From assembly GCF_005155025.1 (NCBI RefSeq), contig NZ_CP039731.1:3844001-3908000 (forward strand): a stretch of DNA of 64,000 nucleotides. Reading direction: 5' to 3'. Below the pieces are notes generated by a model that was not told where the DNA came from, made no database searches, and saw only the letters and a list, made by a program, of their open reading frames with translations. This stretch comes from Aquitalea aquatilis. GTDB lineage: Bacteria > Pseudomonadota > Gammaproteobacteria > Burkholderiales > Chromobacteriaceae. Positions 46,031 through 56,445 of the stretch are shown in pieces. Positions within the stretch are counted from its first letter, which is position 1. Each line of letters opens with the position of its first letter. The position numbers and the translations under genes are program-made.

Positions 46031-47860
46031 TTTCCCTTCGCGCCGGCCTTTATTCTCCAGGCCTGCCGCCTCCAGCAGACTTCCAGGATCAAAGCCCAGA
46101 CGCAGCGCCCCCCAGTGCCGACCATCCAGGAAGACCGGCAGTGTCAGCTCCGACAGGATTTCGCCGGTATCACGCATATAGGTATGCAGCAGGAAGGGTT
46201 CGGTATTGCGGGCCGACTTGAGGCCGGCAGGATCGGCAAAAATGCGCTTATCGCGGCTATTTACCAAATCCTTTTGCTCGTCGCCAGTCAGTGGCTGGCT
46301 ATACCAGCTGTTATGGGTAGGCGCATAGCCATTGTTGTCCACCAGCAAGCAGAAGCGCCCTCCCACCACATCACGCACCAGACTGTCGTAATGTGCCTGC
46401 ACCAGGCCTGTCAGCTTCTCGTCATAGGCGGTGTGGTATTTACTGGGTTTGCTGCCGGGGATGGGCTGATAACGCTGGTCAAACACATTGACGCCGGCTT
46501 TTTGCTGTTGCTGCAGCACACCCTGCAACTGATCACGCATGCCGCGCGCCAAGCCTATCATGCGGTCAAATTCACCCTCGCCGATTACGAAGCGCGATAC
46601 CATTTCCTGCACCTGTTCGGCCACTCCGGACAATTCATCGGCAACCTGCTCGGTATGGTTGAGGCGTTCGGTTACCTGCTGTCCCAGATCGTGAATTTCC
46701 GACACATGCCGGTTTACCTGCCGATTGGTTTCGGCGAAATCTTCCATGGTGCCTGCGATTTGCGTAAGGCTGCTGGCGGTGGATTCAAAATCACCCATCA
46801 TGCGGCCAAAGTGCTGCGAGGCACGTGAGACAACCTCGCGGGCCTGATGGGTTCCCGCGGTGATTTCATTGGTTTCCACCTGGGTATCCGACACCAGCCC
46901 CAGCATGCCGTCGATATTGCTGGAGATCTCGTCGGTGGCCTTTTTCACCTTTTCCGCCAGCTTGCGCACTTCGTCGGCCACTACCGCAAAACCACGGCCG
47001 CTTTCGCCTGCCCGTGCCGCCTCGATGGCCGCATTCAGTGCCAGCAGATTGGTCTGGTCGGAAATATCCTTGATCAGATCGACAATAGTCTTGATGCTGG
47101 CCGAGCGCTGACTCAGATCTTCCACGGTCTCGTTAAAGTGGCTTACCTTCTGGCTGATATCGTAAATGCGGTCGGCCACGGTCTTCAGTTCGTCATAAGA
47201 CTCGCGCGCCACATCCAGATTGGAAAGGGTGGACACGGAAATGCTTTGCGTCTGGCCGGTTACCTGATTAATGCCCGTGGTGGTCTGATCGCTGGCATCG
47301 CGTACGCGAGTAGCGAATTCATCCTGCCGCACGGCACTGTTCAAGGATTCACTCACATTTTTACGGGTACGGGCGGAGTCCATGGCGATACGCACGGTCA
47401 TCAGCCGCACATTGCTGATGATTTCGCGCATTTTCAGCTGGAAGCGATTATAGGAAACCGAAACATCGCGGATTTCGTCGTAGGTAATGGCCGGAATATC
47501 GCGTGACAGATCCCCCTCGCCAGCGCCAATCTCATTGAAAATGCCGATAATCATGTTCAGCGGCCGCACAATGAGATAGCGCAGATACCAGACCATGAAG
47601 CAAGTAAAGGCCACACCCAGCCCCCACAGGCAGCTGCCCCAGAAAATGGCACTGTCGATACTGGACAGGATATTGGCGGAAACCGAGCCGGGAACCGCCG
47701 GGTTATTCAGTTGGCCACGAATATCGGTCAACACCAGATAGGAATAAGCCAACATGATCAACTGGAACAGGCTTAAACAAAAAAAACTGCACAATTTCCT
47801 GGTCAGTGTATTGAAGAAGGTTTTTTCGACCAGGGTATATACGCGCCAGAACCAATCCAT
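46028..47860 (-). CDS. Methyl-accepting chemotaxis protein with C-terminal sensory domain
   Basis: 610 residues after an AGGAGAGAG site. Two membrane helices (about 22-47 and 72-97) enclose only a short periplasmic loop, so the usual external sensor is missing. A HAMP domain follows ([26 protein letters not shown]), then the signalling hairpin with the conserved tip ([38 protein letters not shown]). About 150 further residues follow it ([25 protein letters not shown], then [15 protein letters not shown]), probably a cytoplasmic ligand-binding domain. The ligand is unknown. Confidence 0.9.
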   Translation of the reverse strand: MDWFWRVYTLVEKTFFNTLTRKLCSFFCLSLFQLIMLAYSYLVLTDIRGQLNNPAVPGSVSANILSSIDSAIFWGSCLWGLGVAFTCFMVWYLRYLIVRPLNMIIGIFNEIGAGEGDLSRDIPAITYDEIRDVSVSYNRFQLKMREIISNVRLMTVRIAMDSARTRKNVSESLNSAVRQDEFATRVRDASDQTTTGINQVTGQTQSISVSTLSNLDVARESYDELKTVADRIYDISQKVSHFNETVEDLSQRSASIKTIVDLIKDISDQTNLLALNAAIEAARAGESGRGFAVVADEVRKLAEKVKKATDEISSNIDGMLGLVSDTQVETNEITAGTHQAREVVSRASQHFGRMMGDFESTASSLTQIAGTMEDFAETNRQVNRHVSEIHDLGQQVTERLNHTEQVADELSGVAEQVQEMVSRFVIGEGEFDRMIGLARGMRDQLQGVLQQQQKAGVNVFDQRYQPIPGSKPSKYHTAYDEKLTGLVQAHYDSLVRDVVGGRFCLLVDNNGYAPTHNSWYSQPLTGDEQKDLVNSRDKRIFADPAGLKSARNTEPFLLHTYMRDTGEILSELTLPVFLDGRHWGALRLGFDPGSLLEAAGLENKGRREGK

Positions 47861-48034
47861 GCTCTCTCCTTACGACCTGCTGATATTGCTTGTTATATGT
47901 TTAAAGCGGGCGCTACATTTTTACCTTAAATCTGTGAAATAACCAATCCCAATTGCAATAAAAATGACGGTTATCAAGAACCATTCGCAGGTAGTTCACA
48001 GCAAGCACAAACTGTAACTACAGGATATGAAAGA

Positions 48035-48646
48035 TTATTCTGCCAGCCCACTGCCTGCGGCAGGCTTGCGCTGCCACACCATCCAGAACTCCTGGCCGGC
48101 AAACACCGGCAAAGCTGCACCAACCGGCTGGCAGTCTCTCAACTCAAAGCCCTCAGCAAACAGTTGCTGCAGTGCAGCGCGGCTCGTACCAAAGGGAGGC
48201 CCCTTGGCTTTGTCCGCCAGAAAAAACACCCCGGCCAGATAGGCGCCACGAGGAGTCAGTTGCATCATCTTCTGGGTATAGTCTCTCCACATCCTCGGCG
48301 GCAAGGCGCACAAGAAGGCTCGCTCGAACACCAGGTCGTATATTGCGGCGGCTTCAAGGGCAAAGAAGTCGGCCTGCCACAGACGCGCCGGGCTGTCTTG
48401 CAGTGCGGCCGCCGCGCGCCGAATGGCTTCATGGCTGAAATCGATGGCATCCACCTGCATGCCGGCCTGTAACAGCCAGCGCACATCCGCCGCCGAGCCG
48501 CACCCCGGCAGCAAGACTCTACTGCCTTGCGGCAGGCTGGCGATGAAGCGATGCATATGTGCATCCGGCTGCGCTCCCTCCCATGGCGTAACGCCCTGCT
48601 GGTAGCGCACATCCCAGAAATCTGCCAAGGAACTGTCCTGCGCCAT
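48035..48646 (-). CDS. SAM-dependent methyltransferase, TPMT-like
   Basis: A 203-residue class I methyltransferase with the TPMT-family start FWDVRYQQGVTPWEGAQPD, SAM motif I VLLPGCGSAADV, motif II DAIDFSHEAI and the FERAFLCALPP segment. Bacterial TPMT proteins methylate thiols, selenium or tellurium compounds; the substrate here is unproven. It lies 21 bases after the DUF1289 gene on the same strand. Confidence 0.85.
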   Translation of the reverse strand: MAQDSSLADFWDVRYQQGVTPWEGAQPDAHMHRFIASLPQGSRVLLPGCGSAADVRWLLQAGMQVDAIDFSHEAIRRAAAALQDSPARLWQADFFALEAAAIYDLVFERAFLCALPPRMWRDYTQKMMQLTPRGAYLAGVFFLADKAKGPPFGTSRAALQQLFAEGFELRDCQPVGAALPVFAGQEFWMVWQRKPAAGSGLAE

Positions 48647-48667
48647 ATTTCAGTTCTCCATTAACTA

Positions 48668-49060
48668 CTAATTAGCCAGCGCAGCATACTCACGCAATTG
48701 CGCTGTGATGCCATCCAGGCCTTGCTGCACATCCAGCGGCAGCGACCGGCCATCCGGCAAGCGCAGTTGCACACCGGAGGACTGCATGCGAATGAACAAG
48801 CGCCGCCCATCCAGCGACAACATCCCCCACTCCTCACCATCCAGTTGCTGCAGGTCGAGCAGCACCCCCAGCCGCTCGGCGATATCCAGCAAGGGCTGCC
48901 GCTGCGGCAACTGCTGCCAGACCTGCTCACGGGCGGGCTCATCCATGAAGCACCAGTTGGAAATCTCGGCAAAGCTGCGGCCGCAGCCCCGGCAGACATT
49001 GTCACCAACGGCCGTTGTGCAACGGGCGATACACGGTGAATCAGGACGCTCAAGCACCAT
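48668..49060 (-). CDS. DUF1289 domain protein
   Basis: 130 residues from the ATG at 49060 (GGAGTG upstream); a TTG 12 bases earlier is less likely. The N terminus has the DUF1289 cysteine pattern, SPCIARCTTAVGDNVCRGCGRSFAEISNW, which probably binds zinc or iron. The remaining 80 residues are of unknown function. It is likely cotranscribed with the methyltransferase gene downstream. Confidence 0.8.
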   Translation of the reverse strand: MVLERPDSPCIARCTTAVGDNVCRGCGRSFAEISNWCFMDEPAREQVWQQLPQRQPLLDIAERLGVLLDLQQLDGEEWGMLSLDGRRLFIRMQSSGVQLRLPDGRSLPLDVQQGLDGITAQLREYAALAN

Positions 49061-49156
49061 GCACCACTCCAAACTGAAACACTTCTGTCATATTTCTTGA
49101 CTTTCCCAACAAAAATGTCAGATAAATGAAAGATCGCTGCAACAATATAAACACAA

Positions 49157-49405
49157 ATGCCACGCAACGAATTATTGGTATTCCGAATACTACGCATTTT
49201 GCGCCTGAAACAGGTGCAATATCTGGACGAGCGCCAGCTCATCGCCGCCATTCGCCGCGAAACCGGTGATGAATTCAACGAGCTGATCATCCATGAGCAT
49301 CTGCGCCATATGCAGCAGCATGGCCTGCTCAAGCCTGTCAATCTGCGCAAGGTCAATGGCTACGCCCTGGACTGGGCCGGCTACGACTATCTGGATGCTT
49401 CCTGA
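49157..49405 (+). CDS. Small conserved-looking protein of unknown function
   Basis: 82 residues, highly charged and helical (RILRILRLKQVQYLDERQLIAAIRRE; ELIIHEHLRHMQQHGLL), resembling a winged-helix or repressor-type fold, though I recognise no family. Codon use matches the neighbours, an AT-rich promoter-like stretch (TTGACT near 49097 and GATAAA) precedes it, and a terminator follows. This supports a real monocistronic gene. Confidence 0.6.
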   Translation: MPRNELLVFRILRILRLKQVQYLDERQLIAAIRRETGDEFNELIIHEHLRHMQQHGLLKPVNLRKVNGYALDWAGYDYLDAS

Positions 49406-49466
49406 AACCGGGTCCACCACCCCGGTCAACAAGATCGGCTCTGCGGCAGGATGCCGTCCTGAAAAC

Positions 49467-49495
49467 AGAAAACCCCGGTTTGACCGGGGTTTTTC
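49467..49495 (+). terminator. Terminator
   Basis: AAAACCCCGG, loop TTTGA, CCGGGGTTTTT; 63 bases after the small gene. Confidence 0.9.
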
Positions 49496-49513
49496 ATTAC
49501 AGGCAACAACAGT

Positions 49514-49888
49514 TCAGCCCTGAGCAGGCGGCGACGGTGACAGCATGGCCAACTCCTCTTCGCTCAGCAAGCGCGACAGCGTGACAAAGCGCATTCCTTC
49601 GGCCGACTCCAGCGAAAAGCCCCCGCCACGTCCCGGTACAGCATCAATGGTCAGTGCGCAGTTCTGCCAATAGCCATACAGAAATTCGCTGATGTAAAAA
49701 GGGCAGCCGCCGATTTCTCCCAACAGGATGTCATGATCGCCAACACGGAATTCCTGCTGGGTAAAGCACAGTGGCGCACTGCCGTCGCAACATCCACCAG
49801 ACTGGTGGAACAGCAAGGAACCATGGCGCTGGCACAACACCGACAACAGTTCCGCAGCACGCTCTGTCATGTTGACGCGGGAAATCAT
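49514..49888 (-). CDS. DUF779 family protein
   Basis: 124 residues with the DUF779 signature LLFHQSGGCCDGSAPLCF, a Cys-rich motif, and ILLGEIGGCPFYIS. These small proteins are regularly encoded beside aldehyde dehydrogenases of the ExaC/AcoD group, as here. A role in metal binding or enzyme maturation is possible but unproven. It is downstream of the aldehyde dehydrogenase; the 121-base gap contains two GC-rich hairpins (49953-49992). Confidence 0.85.
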   Translation of the reverse strand: MISRVNMTERAAELLSVLCQRHGSLLFHQSGGCCDGSAPLCFTQQEFRVGDHDILLGEIGGCPFYISEFLYGYWQNCALTIDAVPGRGGGFSLESAEGMRFVTLSRLLSEEELAMLSPSPPAQG

Positions 49889-50009
49889 GTCACCCCTTTT
49901 TGCGAGAAACCGGCGGCGCCAAAGCGAGGGCGACTTGCGCCACCCCCAAGGAGGACCGCTGCTTGCAAGCGGTCAACCGCCCGCAGGCGGTGACCGTGAA
50001 AAGAACTGC

Positions 50010-51530
50010 TTAGAAGAAGCCCAGTGCCTTCGGGCTATAGCTCACCAGCAGGTTCTTGGTTTGCTGGTAGTGATCCAGCATCATCTTGTGGGTTTCGCGA
50101 CCAATGCCGGATTTCTTGTAGCCGCCAAAGGCAGCATGTGCCGGGTAGAGGTGATAGCAGTTGGTCCAGACACGGCCAGCCTTGATCTCGCGGCCCATGC
50201 GATAGGCGGTATTGCCATCACGCGTCCACACCCCTGCCCCCAGGCCAAAGGCGCTGTCATTGGCAATGTGCAGTGCTTCTTCCTTGTCCTTGAAGGTGGT
50301 GACAGCCACGACTGGCCCGAAGATTTCCTCCTGGAACACACGCATCTTGTTGTGGCCGGCCAGGATGGTGGGCTGTACATAGAAGCCCTCTGCCAGTTGG
50401 CCACCCAGATGGGCCTGGCCGCCACCAGTCAGCACCTGTGCACCTTCGGCGCGGCCGATGTCGATATAGGACAGGATCTTGTCCAGCTGCTCACGCGAGG
50501 CCTGAGCACCGATCATGGTGGACATGTCCAGCGGATTACCCTGCTTGATGGCTTTGACGCGTGCCACGGCACGTTCCATGAAGGCTTCGTAGATGGATTC
50601 CTGCACCAGCACGCGCGACGGGCAGGTACATACTTCGCCCTGATTGAGGGCAAACATGGCAAAGCCTTCCAGCGCCTTGTCGAAGTAATCGTCGTCCTCG
50701 CGCATCACGTCTTCGAAGAAGATATTGGGTGACTTGCCACCCAGCTCCAACGTCACCGGGATGATGTTTTCGGCAGCGTACTGCATGATCAGGCGGCCAG
50801 TGCCGGTTTCACCGGTGAAGGCGACCTTGGCAATGCGCGGATTGGTGGCCAGCGGCTTGCCGGCTTCCACGCCAAAGCCGTTCACCACATTCAGTACGCC
50901 ATCGGGCAGCAGATCGGCAATCACTTCCATCAGCACCAGAATGGCCATCGGGGTCTGCTCGGCCGGCTTGAGCACCACGCAGTTGCCGGCAGCCAGCGCC
51001 GGGGCCAGCTTCCAGGCGGCCATCAGCAGCGGGAAATTCCAGGGAATGATCTGGCCGACCACGCCCAGCGGTTCGTGGTAGTGGTAGGCCACGGTGTCTT
51101 CGTCCAGTTCGGACAGCGAGCCTTCCTGGGCACGCAGACAAGCGGCAAAGTAGCGGAAGTGATCAACTGCCAGCGGCAGGTCGGCCGCATTGGTCTCGCG
51201 GATGGGCTTGCCGTTGTCCAGCGTTTCGACCAGGGCCAGGAAAGGCAGGTACTCTTCCATGCGGTCGGCAACCTTCAGCAACACATTGGCGCGCACCGCC
51301 GGTGCAGTACGACCCCAGCGATCGGCTGCGGCATGGGCGGCATCCAGTGCCAGTTCGATGTCAGCCGCGGTGGAGCGGGCAATATCGCACAGCGGTTTGC
51401 CGTCGATCGGGCTGACATTGGTGAAATATTGCCCTTGTACCGGCGCTACCCAGCGGCCGCCGATGAAATTTTCGTAACGGGATTTCAGCGGGAGTTTCTT
51501 GCTGAGTGCTGCGAGTGCTTGCTGATACAT
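50010..51530 (-). CDS. NAD-dependent aldehyde dehydrogenase, ExaC/AcoD type
   Basis: 506 residues after a perfect AGGAGG. It is cytosolic and oxidises acetaldehyde and similar aldehydes. Conserved parts are [30 protein letters not shown], the catalytic Glu in [12 protein letters not shown], and the catalytic Cys in [15 protein letters not shown]. Family resemblance is to Pseudomonas ExaC and Cupriavidus AcoD, which act in ethanol or acetoin use. It is followed by DUF779 and preceded by the NahK-like kinase gene (101-base gap). Confidence 0.92.
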   Translation of the reverse strand: MYQQALAALSKKLPLKSRYENFIGGRWVAPVQGQYFTNVSPIDGKPLCDIARSTAADIELALDAAHAAADRWGRTAPAVRANVLLKVADRMEEYLPFLALVETLDNGKPIRETNAADLPLAVDHFRYFAACLRAQEGSLSELDEDTVAYHYHEPLGVVGQIIPWNFPLLMAAWKLAPALAAGNCVVLKPAEQTPMAILVLMEVIADLLPDGVLNVVNGFGVEAGKPLATNPRIAKVAFTGETGTGRLIMQYAAENIIPVTLELGGKSPNIFFEDVMREDDDYFDKALEGFAMFALNQGEVCTCPSRVLVQESIYEAFMERAVARVKAIKQGNPLDMSTMIGAQASREQLDKILSYIDIGRAEGAQVLTGGGQAHLGGQLAEGFYVQPTILAGHNKMRVFQEEIFGPVVAVTTFKDKEEALHIANDSAFGLGAGVWTRDGNTAYRMGREIKAGRVWTNCYHLYPAHAAFGGYKKSGIGRETHKMMLDHYQQTKNLLVSYSPKALGFF

Positions 51531-51631
51531 GACGTTGCCTCCTGGCTATTAGAATCGGAGCGCCGGTCGTTGCTACCGGCTGCCAAGTCATTGTGCGAAA
51601 TCACCCGCCATTCCTCTATTCGACTTTGGTC

Positions 51632-54274
51632 TTAGAACAGCCCCCGCGCCACCTGGCCAATGCCTTCTTCCTGGATCTCGCCTGATGACAAAGCCAGCTT
51701 GCCCAGATGGCCGATCAGCGCCCGCAGCCTGGCCGGCCGCACCGGCTTGCTGAGCAAGGACCAGCCTTCGGCAGCGATTTCGGCGGCCACTTCCGGGCTG
51801 CGATCTGCGGTGATGATGGCAGCAGGAATCTTCACCTGTAGCTGGCGGTATAGCGCCAGGATGACTTGCGGCCCGCTCACATCGTGATCCAGATGATAGT
51901 CAGCCAGAATCACATCCGGCGGGCGACTAAGTTGTCCCAACAAGGCTTGGGCCTCGTCCAGTCCGGCAGCGGCCAGTGGCAGGCAGCCCCAGCCAGAGAG
52001 CAAGGTGCTCATACCGGCCAGAATCGTCGCTTCGTTGTCGATCAGCAAAATTGTCAGGCCCAGCAATTCCGATGGCAGCACCGTACTGATCCCTTCCTGC
52101 TGCCGCGGCATGGCGCTGGCGGCGGCCTGCTCGCCATAGGGCAGCACGATGCCGAAAAATGAGCCGCGCCCATGCTGCGAACGTACTTCCAGCCGGTGCT
52201 GCAAGCGCGTGGCCAGCCGCTTGACGATGGCCAGCCCCAGCCCCAGTCCCTTGCTGCACATGGCACGGTGCTCGGGCAAGCGCTGGAATTCTTCAAAAAC
52301 CTGCGCCAGCTTGTCAGCCGGAATGCCCTGCCCCTGATCCCACACGCCAACCAGCACACCTTCGGCGGTACGACGGGCCGCCAGCAATAGCCGGCCATGC
52401 TCGCTGTAACGCAAGGCATTGCTGAGAAAATTGCGCAGGATGCGGCTGAGCAAGACCCAGTCGCTATACACCACCGCGCCACACAGGTGGCTGCGCAGGC
52501 TCAATCCGCGCTCGGCCACCAGCGGGCTGAATTCGATGCTGAGCTGGCGCAGCAGCTGGTCGATATGAAAATGACTGCGCTCCACCTCGATAGCACCGGC
52601 ATCGATGCGCGACAGTTCCAGCAGGGTATTGATCAGATCATCCACGGCCTCCAGCGAGCTTGCGGCATGCTGCACCAGCCGCATGTTTTCACCGCTGGCT
52701 TCGCGTTCGGCCAGGCTGGCCACAAACAGCCGCGCGGCATTCAGCGGCTGTAGCAAGTCGTGGCTGGCCGCGGCAAAAAAGCGCGTCTTGCTGCGATTGG
52801 CCTCTTCGGCGGCGACAATGGCTTCCTGCAAGCGGCTATTGGCACGGCGCAGCTCGCTGGTGCGGGCGGTAACCCGCAGCTCCAGCTCCTGCTTGGCCTG
52901 CGTCAACACCTGTTCGGCACGGCGGGTCTGGGTAATGTCCTGGATCAGCGCATAGAAGCCATGCACCACGCCGTCTTCGCCAATATGCGGGATAAAGGCG
53001 GCCTGGGCGTACTCCACCGAGCGCTTGGGTGCCGGCATTTTCAGCTCGAATACCGACGACACCCCGGCCAGCGCGCGTTCGACAAAATGCTGGCGCGGAT
53101 CGTACAAGGCCGGCCCCAGCACCTCGCGCAGGGTACGGCCATTGATTTCCTGTACCGGCAGGCCAAACCAGTCTTCGTAGCCCTTGTTGGTGAAGCGGTA
53201 AATCTGGTCTTTGTCGACATAGGAAATCAGCGCCGGCAAGGCATCGGTAATCAGCCGCAGCTTGGACTCACTCTCGCGCAAGGCCAGTTCATCGCGCTTG
53301 CGGGCGGTGACATCGCTGCAGGTAATGACAAAGCCGGCATTGGGCATGGGGCAGGATTCGATTTCCAGCACCAGGCCGCTGGCTGTTTCCACCTCGTAGC
53401 TGCCATTGACCGGGCACAGCAGCGGAATTTCCGCACTGCCCGGCAAGGCCTGCCCAACGCGCAAGGCCGCCGGCGACAGTCCGGCCAGCTCGCAAAAACG
53501 GTGATTCCAGGCCAGCAGCAGTGACTGGTGATCAAACACCGCAATACCCTGACGCAGGCTGTTGACAGTAGCCTCCAGCAACTGACGGTGGGCGGCCTGA
53601 TCCTGCTGCCGCAAGCGCTGCTCCTGCCGTTTGATTTCGCTGATATCGGTATAAATGGCCACTCGGCCACCGTCGGCGGTCTGGCGTTCGCTGATGCGCA
53701 AATAGCGGCCATCGCTGAGCGCTTCCAGATAGCTGCCACTGCTGTCACGGTGTAGCTGGATGCGCTGCTGCCGCCAGTGTTCGACCTGGCCCAGCGCCTC
53801 CAGCGCGCTGCCGGAATCGGCCAGATGATCGAGGTACTCGGCAAACTGCATGCCGCTGCGCACATGCCGTCGCAATGCCGGCTGCAGCTCGACAAAGCGC
53901 TGGTTGAAGCGCACCAGCCGGTCGTGCTGGTCCCACTGGGCAAAGCCGTCAGCAATGGTATCCACCGCCACGCCCAGCCGGTTATTGGCTTGCTCGGCCG
54001 CTAGCCGGGCTTCTTCCAGCGCGATATTGCTGGTTTTCAGCTCATTCATGGCGCGCTCGAGTGCGTGGGTACGCTCCTGGATACGTTTTTCCAGCTCGGC
54101 CGATACCTGGAAGATGGTGAAGGAATTGCCATTGTCGGCCATGCCGCTTTCCACGCGGTAGATCAGGGCCTTGTTGATCTTGCGCAGCTTGGCATTGTCC
54201 TTTTCCAGCCGGGCAATGTGCAGCAGCAGCTGTGATGGATCAGCCACCGATAAATCCAGCTCCTGTTCCATCAT
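51632..54274 (-). CDS. nahK: Multi-PAS hybrid histidine kinase, NahK/ErcS' type
   Basis: 880 residues without membrane helices. A coiled N terminus is followed by several PAS domains (about 95-210, 230-330 and 340-460), a second coil, a HisKA box FFAAASHDLLQPLNAARLF, an ATPase domain (NFLSNALRYSE, WDQGQGIP, GLGLGLAIVKRL) and a C-terminal receiver (LIDNEATILAGM, phospho-Asp in ILADYHLD). Architecture and a four-base overlap with an upstream FIST gene match P. aeruginosa NahK (PA1976), the partner of the NO sensor NosP. Related ErcS' acts in ethanol oxidation. Confidence 0.82.
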   Translation of the reverse strand: MMEQELDLSVADPSQLLLHIARLEKDNAKLRKINKALIYRVESGMADNGNSFTIFQVSAELEKRIQERTHALERAMNELKTSNIALEEARLAAEQANNRLGVAVDTIADGFAQWDQHDRLVRFNQRFVELQPALRRHVRSGMQFAEYLDHLADSGSALEALGQVEHWRQQRIQLHRDSSGSYLEALSDGRYLRISERQTADGGRVAIYTDISEIKRQEQRLRQQDQAAHRQLLEATVNSLRQGIAVFDHQSLLLAWNHRFCELAGLSPAALRVGQALPGSAEIPLLCPVNGSYEVETASGLVLEIESCPMPNAGFVITCSDVTARKRDELALRESESKLRLITDALPALISYVDKDQIYRFTNKGYEDWFGLPVQEINGRTLREVLGPALYDPRQHFVERALAGVSSVFELKMPAPKRSVEYAQAAFIPHIGEDGVVHGFYALIQDITQTRRAEQVLTQAKQELELRVTARTSELRRANSRLQEAIVAAEEANRSKTRFFAAASHDLLQPLNAARLFVASLAEREASGENMRLVQHAASSLEAVDDLINTLLELSRIDAGAIEVERSHFHIDQLLRQLSIEFSPLVAERGLSLRSHLCGAVVYSDWVLLSRILRNFLSNALRYSEHGRLLLAARRTAEGVLVGVWDQGQGIPADKLAQVFEEFQRLPEHRAMCSKGLGLGLAIVKRLATRLQHRLEVRSQHGRGSFFGIVLPYGEQAAASAMPRQQEGISTVLPSELLGLTILLIDNEATILAGMSTLLSGWGCLPLAAAGLDEAQALLGQLSRPPDVILADYHLDHDVSGPQVILALYRQLQVKIPAAIITADRSPEVAAEIAAEGWSLLSKPVRPARLRALIGHLGKLALSSGEIQEEGIGQVARGLF

Positions 54275-55437
54275 CCCGCTCCGTGTATTGCGGCCGTCCC
54301 GGCGGCATAGCCGATGGCAATGCCGGTGAAGGTCTGGTTGACATGCATGGCATTGAACTGCTCGCCATAGGTGTTGAAACCCACCACACGGTTTTGCACC
54401 AGCAAACCGGACAGGCGGCTTTGTGCGGCGGTATTGCTGATCATGATGCGCCGCAAGATGCAGTCACAGCCCAGCACCACCTGCAGACGGCCCAGCTTGC
54501 TGCGGACCTGGGCAAAGGTGTGGGCCAGGCTGCCCACCAGATCTTGCTGTTCGGTGCCGGACAGCACCACCCCCTCGTCCACGCTGCAGAAAAAAGACAG
54601 CGACAAGTCATCGTTGACGCGCTGGATGGAGCGCGCATAAGGCACACCGCCCACTTGCAAGACCAGCGGGTGGGCGGCAAAGGTGTGCGGGTCCAGCTGC
54701 TCGGGGTCCAGCCCCAGCAGCCGGCAGTATTCTGCCGCCGCCGGTTCGGCATTGATCTCGGTGACCAGCCGGCTATCGGCATCGGCCTCGGTAATCACCA
54801 TGCGCTCGCCACTGCGGGCGGCATGCTCGGACTTGAACATCTCGAAGGGATGACGGCTGGCCACCATCACAAAAGCCGCGCTATTGCTGTGAAAGCGTCC
54901 ATTCAGCAGGATGGCGGTGTTTTCGAAGCGCATATTGTCACCGGCCGACCCGCCCAGCAAGGGGATATGCCCCAGTGCCGACGACAGCCGGCTGGCCACC
55001 CGCTCCTCGCAGGCCGCCAGCCCGTCGATCAGCATCAGGGCAAAGCTGTTGCGGTCGATTGCCTGGCCGCTCTTGCGCGCCAGCTCATGCCGCGAAGTCA
55101 TCACCGCCTCGAAGGCATCGGACAGTTCGAAAGCGTGCAGATTATCCAGCCGTGCAGCCACGGCAAAGAAGTCGGGCTCGGCAAAACTCACCCCGCTGAT
55201 ACTGCCCTGCTGATAGCCATGACAGCCGATTTCCCCTGCCGTGGTACAGCCCACCACCAGCGCATCGCCAAAATGCCGGTGCAAGCTGGGGCCGAGGCGG
55301 GCCAGATCGTAGGCCGGGGAAATAAACAGCAATACCAGTGCCAGGTCTGGCTGATGCAGCTGCTGAAACAGCTCGGCTGCGGCCAGTGCGGGGTCCTGCT
55401 GCTGGGTACTTCCCAGCAGCACCAGGCTATTCTCCAT
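54271..55437 (-). CDS. nosP: FIST-domain sensor, NosP-like
   Basis: 388 residues from MENSLVLLGSTQQQ, after a GGAGA site; the open frame extends further upstream without a better start. It has FIST N (about 25-220, with GCTTAGEIG and LLGGSAGD) and FIST C (about 230-370) domains and no membrane segment. In Pseudomonas, Shewanella and Vibrio, NosP is a haem protein that binds NO and inhibits its cognate kinase. Haem binding cannot be proved from sequence. Coupled directly to the kinase gene. Confidence 0.8.
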   Translation of the reverse strand: MENSLVLLGSTQQQDPALAAAELFQQLHQPDLALVLLFISPAYDLARLGPSLHRHFGDALVVGCTTAGEIGCHGYQQGSISGVSFAEPDFFAVAARLDNLHAFELSDAFEAVMTSRHELARKSGQAIDRNSFALMLIDGLAACEERVASRLSSALGHIPLLGGSAGDNMRFENTAILLNGRFHSNSAAFVMVASRHPFEMFKSEHAARSGERMVITEADADSRLVTEINAEPAAAEYCRLLGLDPEQLDPHTFAAHPLVLQVGGVPYARSIQRVNDDLSLSFFCSVDEGVVLSGTEQQDLVGSLAHTFAQVRSKLGRLQVVLGCDCILRRIMISNTAAQSRLSGLLVQNRVVGFNTYGEQFNAMHVNQTFTGIAIGYAAGTAAIHGAG

Positions 55438-55752
55438 CTTGTCTCCAGCTTGCCGTCTCACCACAGCGGGCGGCGGCCTTGTCATTCTATTGACCGGTCT
55501 TTGCCGGCTTGAACTGTGCTGCCCGTACCGCCTGCCTTGCACAAGATGGCGCTGGCCGGCAGATACGGCAAACAGGCTGATTCATTCTAGCGCGATCAGC
55601 GCGCAGATCATCCAGCCATGGCGCTCAATCAGCCGTGCAGCGCCAGATGAGCGCCAGACATGCAGCGGACATGCTGCCAGCATTGGCCGATTCAGGCTAT
55701 AGTCTTGGACGCTGCCGCTGCCGGGCGCGCTATTTTGCGAGACTGAATCGAT
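55438..55752. promoter_or_regulatory. Divergent control region, nosP / LuxR regulator
   Basis: 315 bases with no gene. A TATAGT box at about 55698-55703 could be the -10 for the LuxR gene, but no good -35 is seen. The minus-strand promoter was not identified. Confidence 0.4.
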
Positions 55753-56409
55753 ATGGAAATGAGTGTACTGATTGCCGACGACCACCCGCTGTTTCGCGAA
55801 GCCTTGAAGGACGTGGTGCGGGAAGTGTTTGGCCCGGACATCCACCTGATCGAATGCACCTCGCTGGCGGAAGCCAGCGCTGCCATCCACGACGACAGCC
55901 TGGAGCTGGCACTGCTCGACCTCAATATGCCGGGCATGCAGGGGCTGAGCGGCGTCGCCAGCCTGCGCCATGCCGCGCCAGTCGTGCCGCTGGTGGTGGT
56001 GTCCGCCGACGAGCGCAGCGAAGTGGTGCAAGCGGCATTGGCGCTGGGGGTATGCGGTTTCATTCCCAAATCCACCCCGCGCCAGCAAATGGCGGAGGCG
56101 GTGCGCCGCATCAGCGCGGATGGTGAAATCTACCAGCCGCCACAGCTCGCCGGCCACGATACCAACAGTCCCACCGCCATCCCGCTCTCGGCCGAACAGC
56201 AAGCCATGCAGGCCCGACTGGCCAGCCTGACCCGCCAGGAACGCTGCGTGCTGGAGGCTATTGTCGCCGGCAAACCCAACAAGATCGTGGCGCACGAACT
56301 GAATATCGCCGAGAGCACGGTCAAGGCGCATGTTTCCGCCATCCTGCGCAAGCTGGAAGTCAGCAGCCGCACCCAGGCCGTGATCAAGGCCGGGCCGCTG
56401 CTGGAGTAA
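55753..56409 (+). CDS. LuxR-type response regulator, ErbR/AgmR-like
   Basis: 218 residues. The receiver domain (SVLIADDHPLFREALKDVV; phospho-Asp in ALLDLNMPGM; Lys in GFIPKSTP) is followed by a C-terminal LuxR helix-turn-helix (LTRQERCVLEAIVAG, IAESTVKAHVSAILRKL). It closely resembles P. aeruginosa AgmR/ErbR (PA1978), encoded near nosP-nahK there and controlling ethanol oxidation. It is the probable output of the adjacent kinase and may control the aldehyde dehydrogenase. Confidence 0.82.
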   Translation: MEMSVLIADDHPLFREALKDVVREVFGPDIHLIECTSLAEASAAIHDDSLELALLDLNMPGMQGLSGVASLRHAAPVVPLVVVSADERSEVVQAALALGVCGFIPKSTPRQQMAEAVRRISADGEIYQPPQLAGHDTNSPTAIPLSAEQQAMQARLASLTRQERCVLEAIVAGKPNKIVAHELNIAESTVKAHVSAILRKLEVSSRTQAVIKAGPLLE

Positions 56410-56445
56410 GGCGGGACACGGGCCGCCAACCAGGCTGGCAATGAC

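Noticed and set aside
51531-51631. Sigma-54 site before the aldehyde dehydrogenase gene
   Set aside because: TGGCAGC with AGCA downstream has 9 instead of 10 bases between the invariant dinucleotides.
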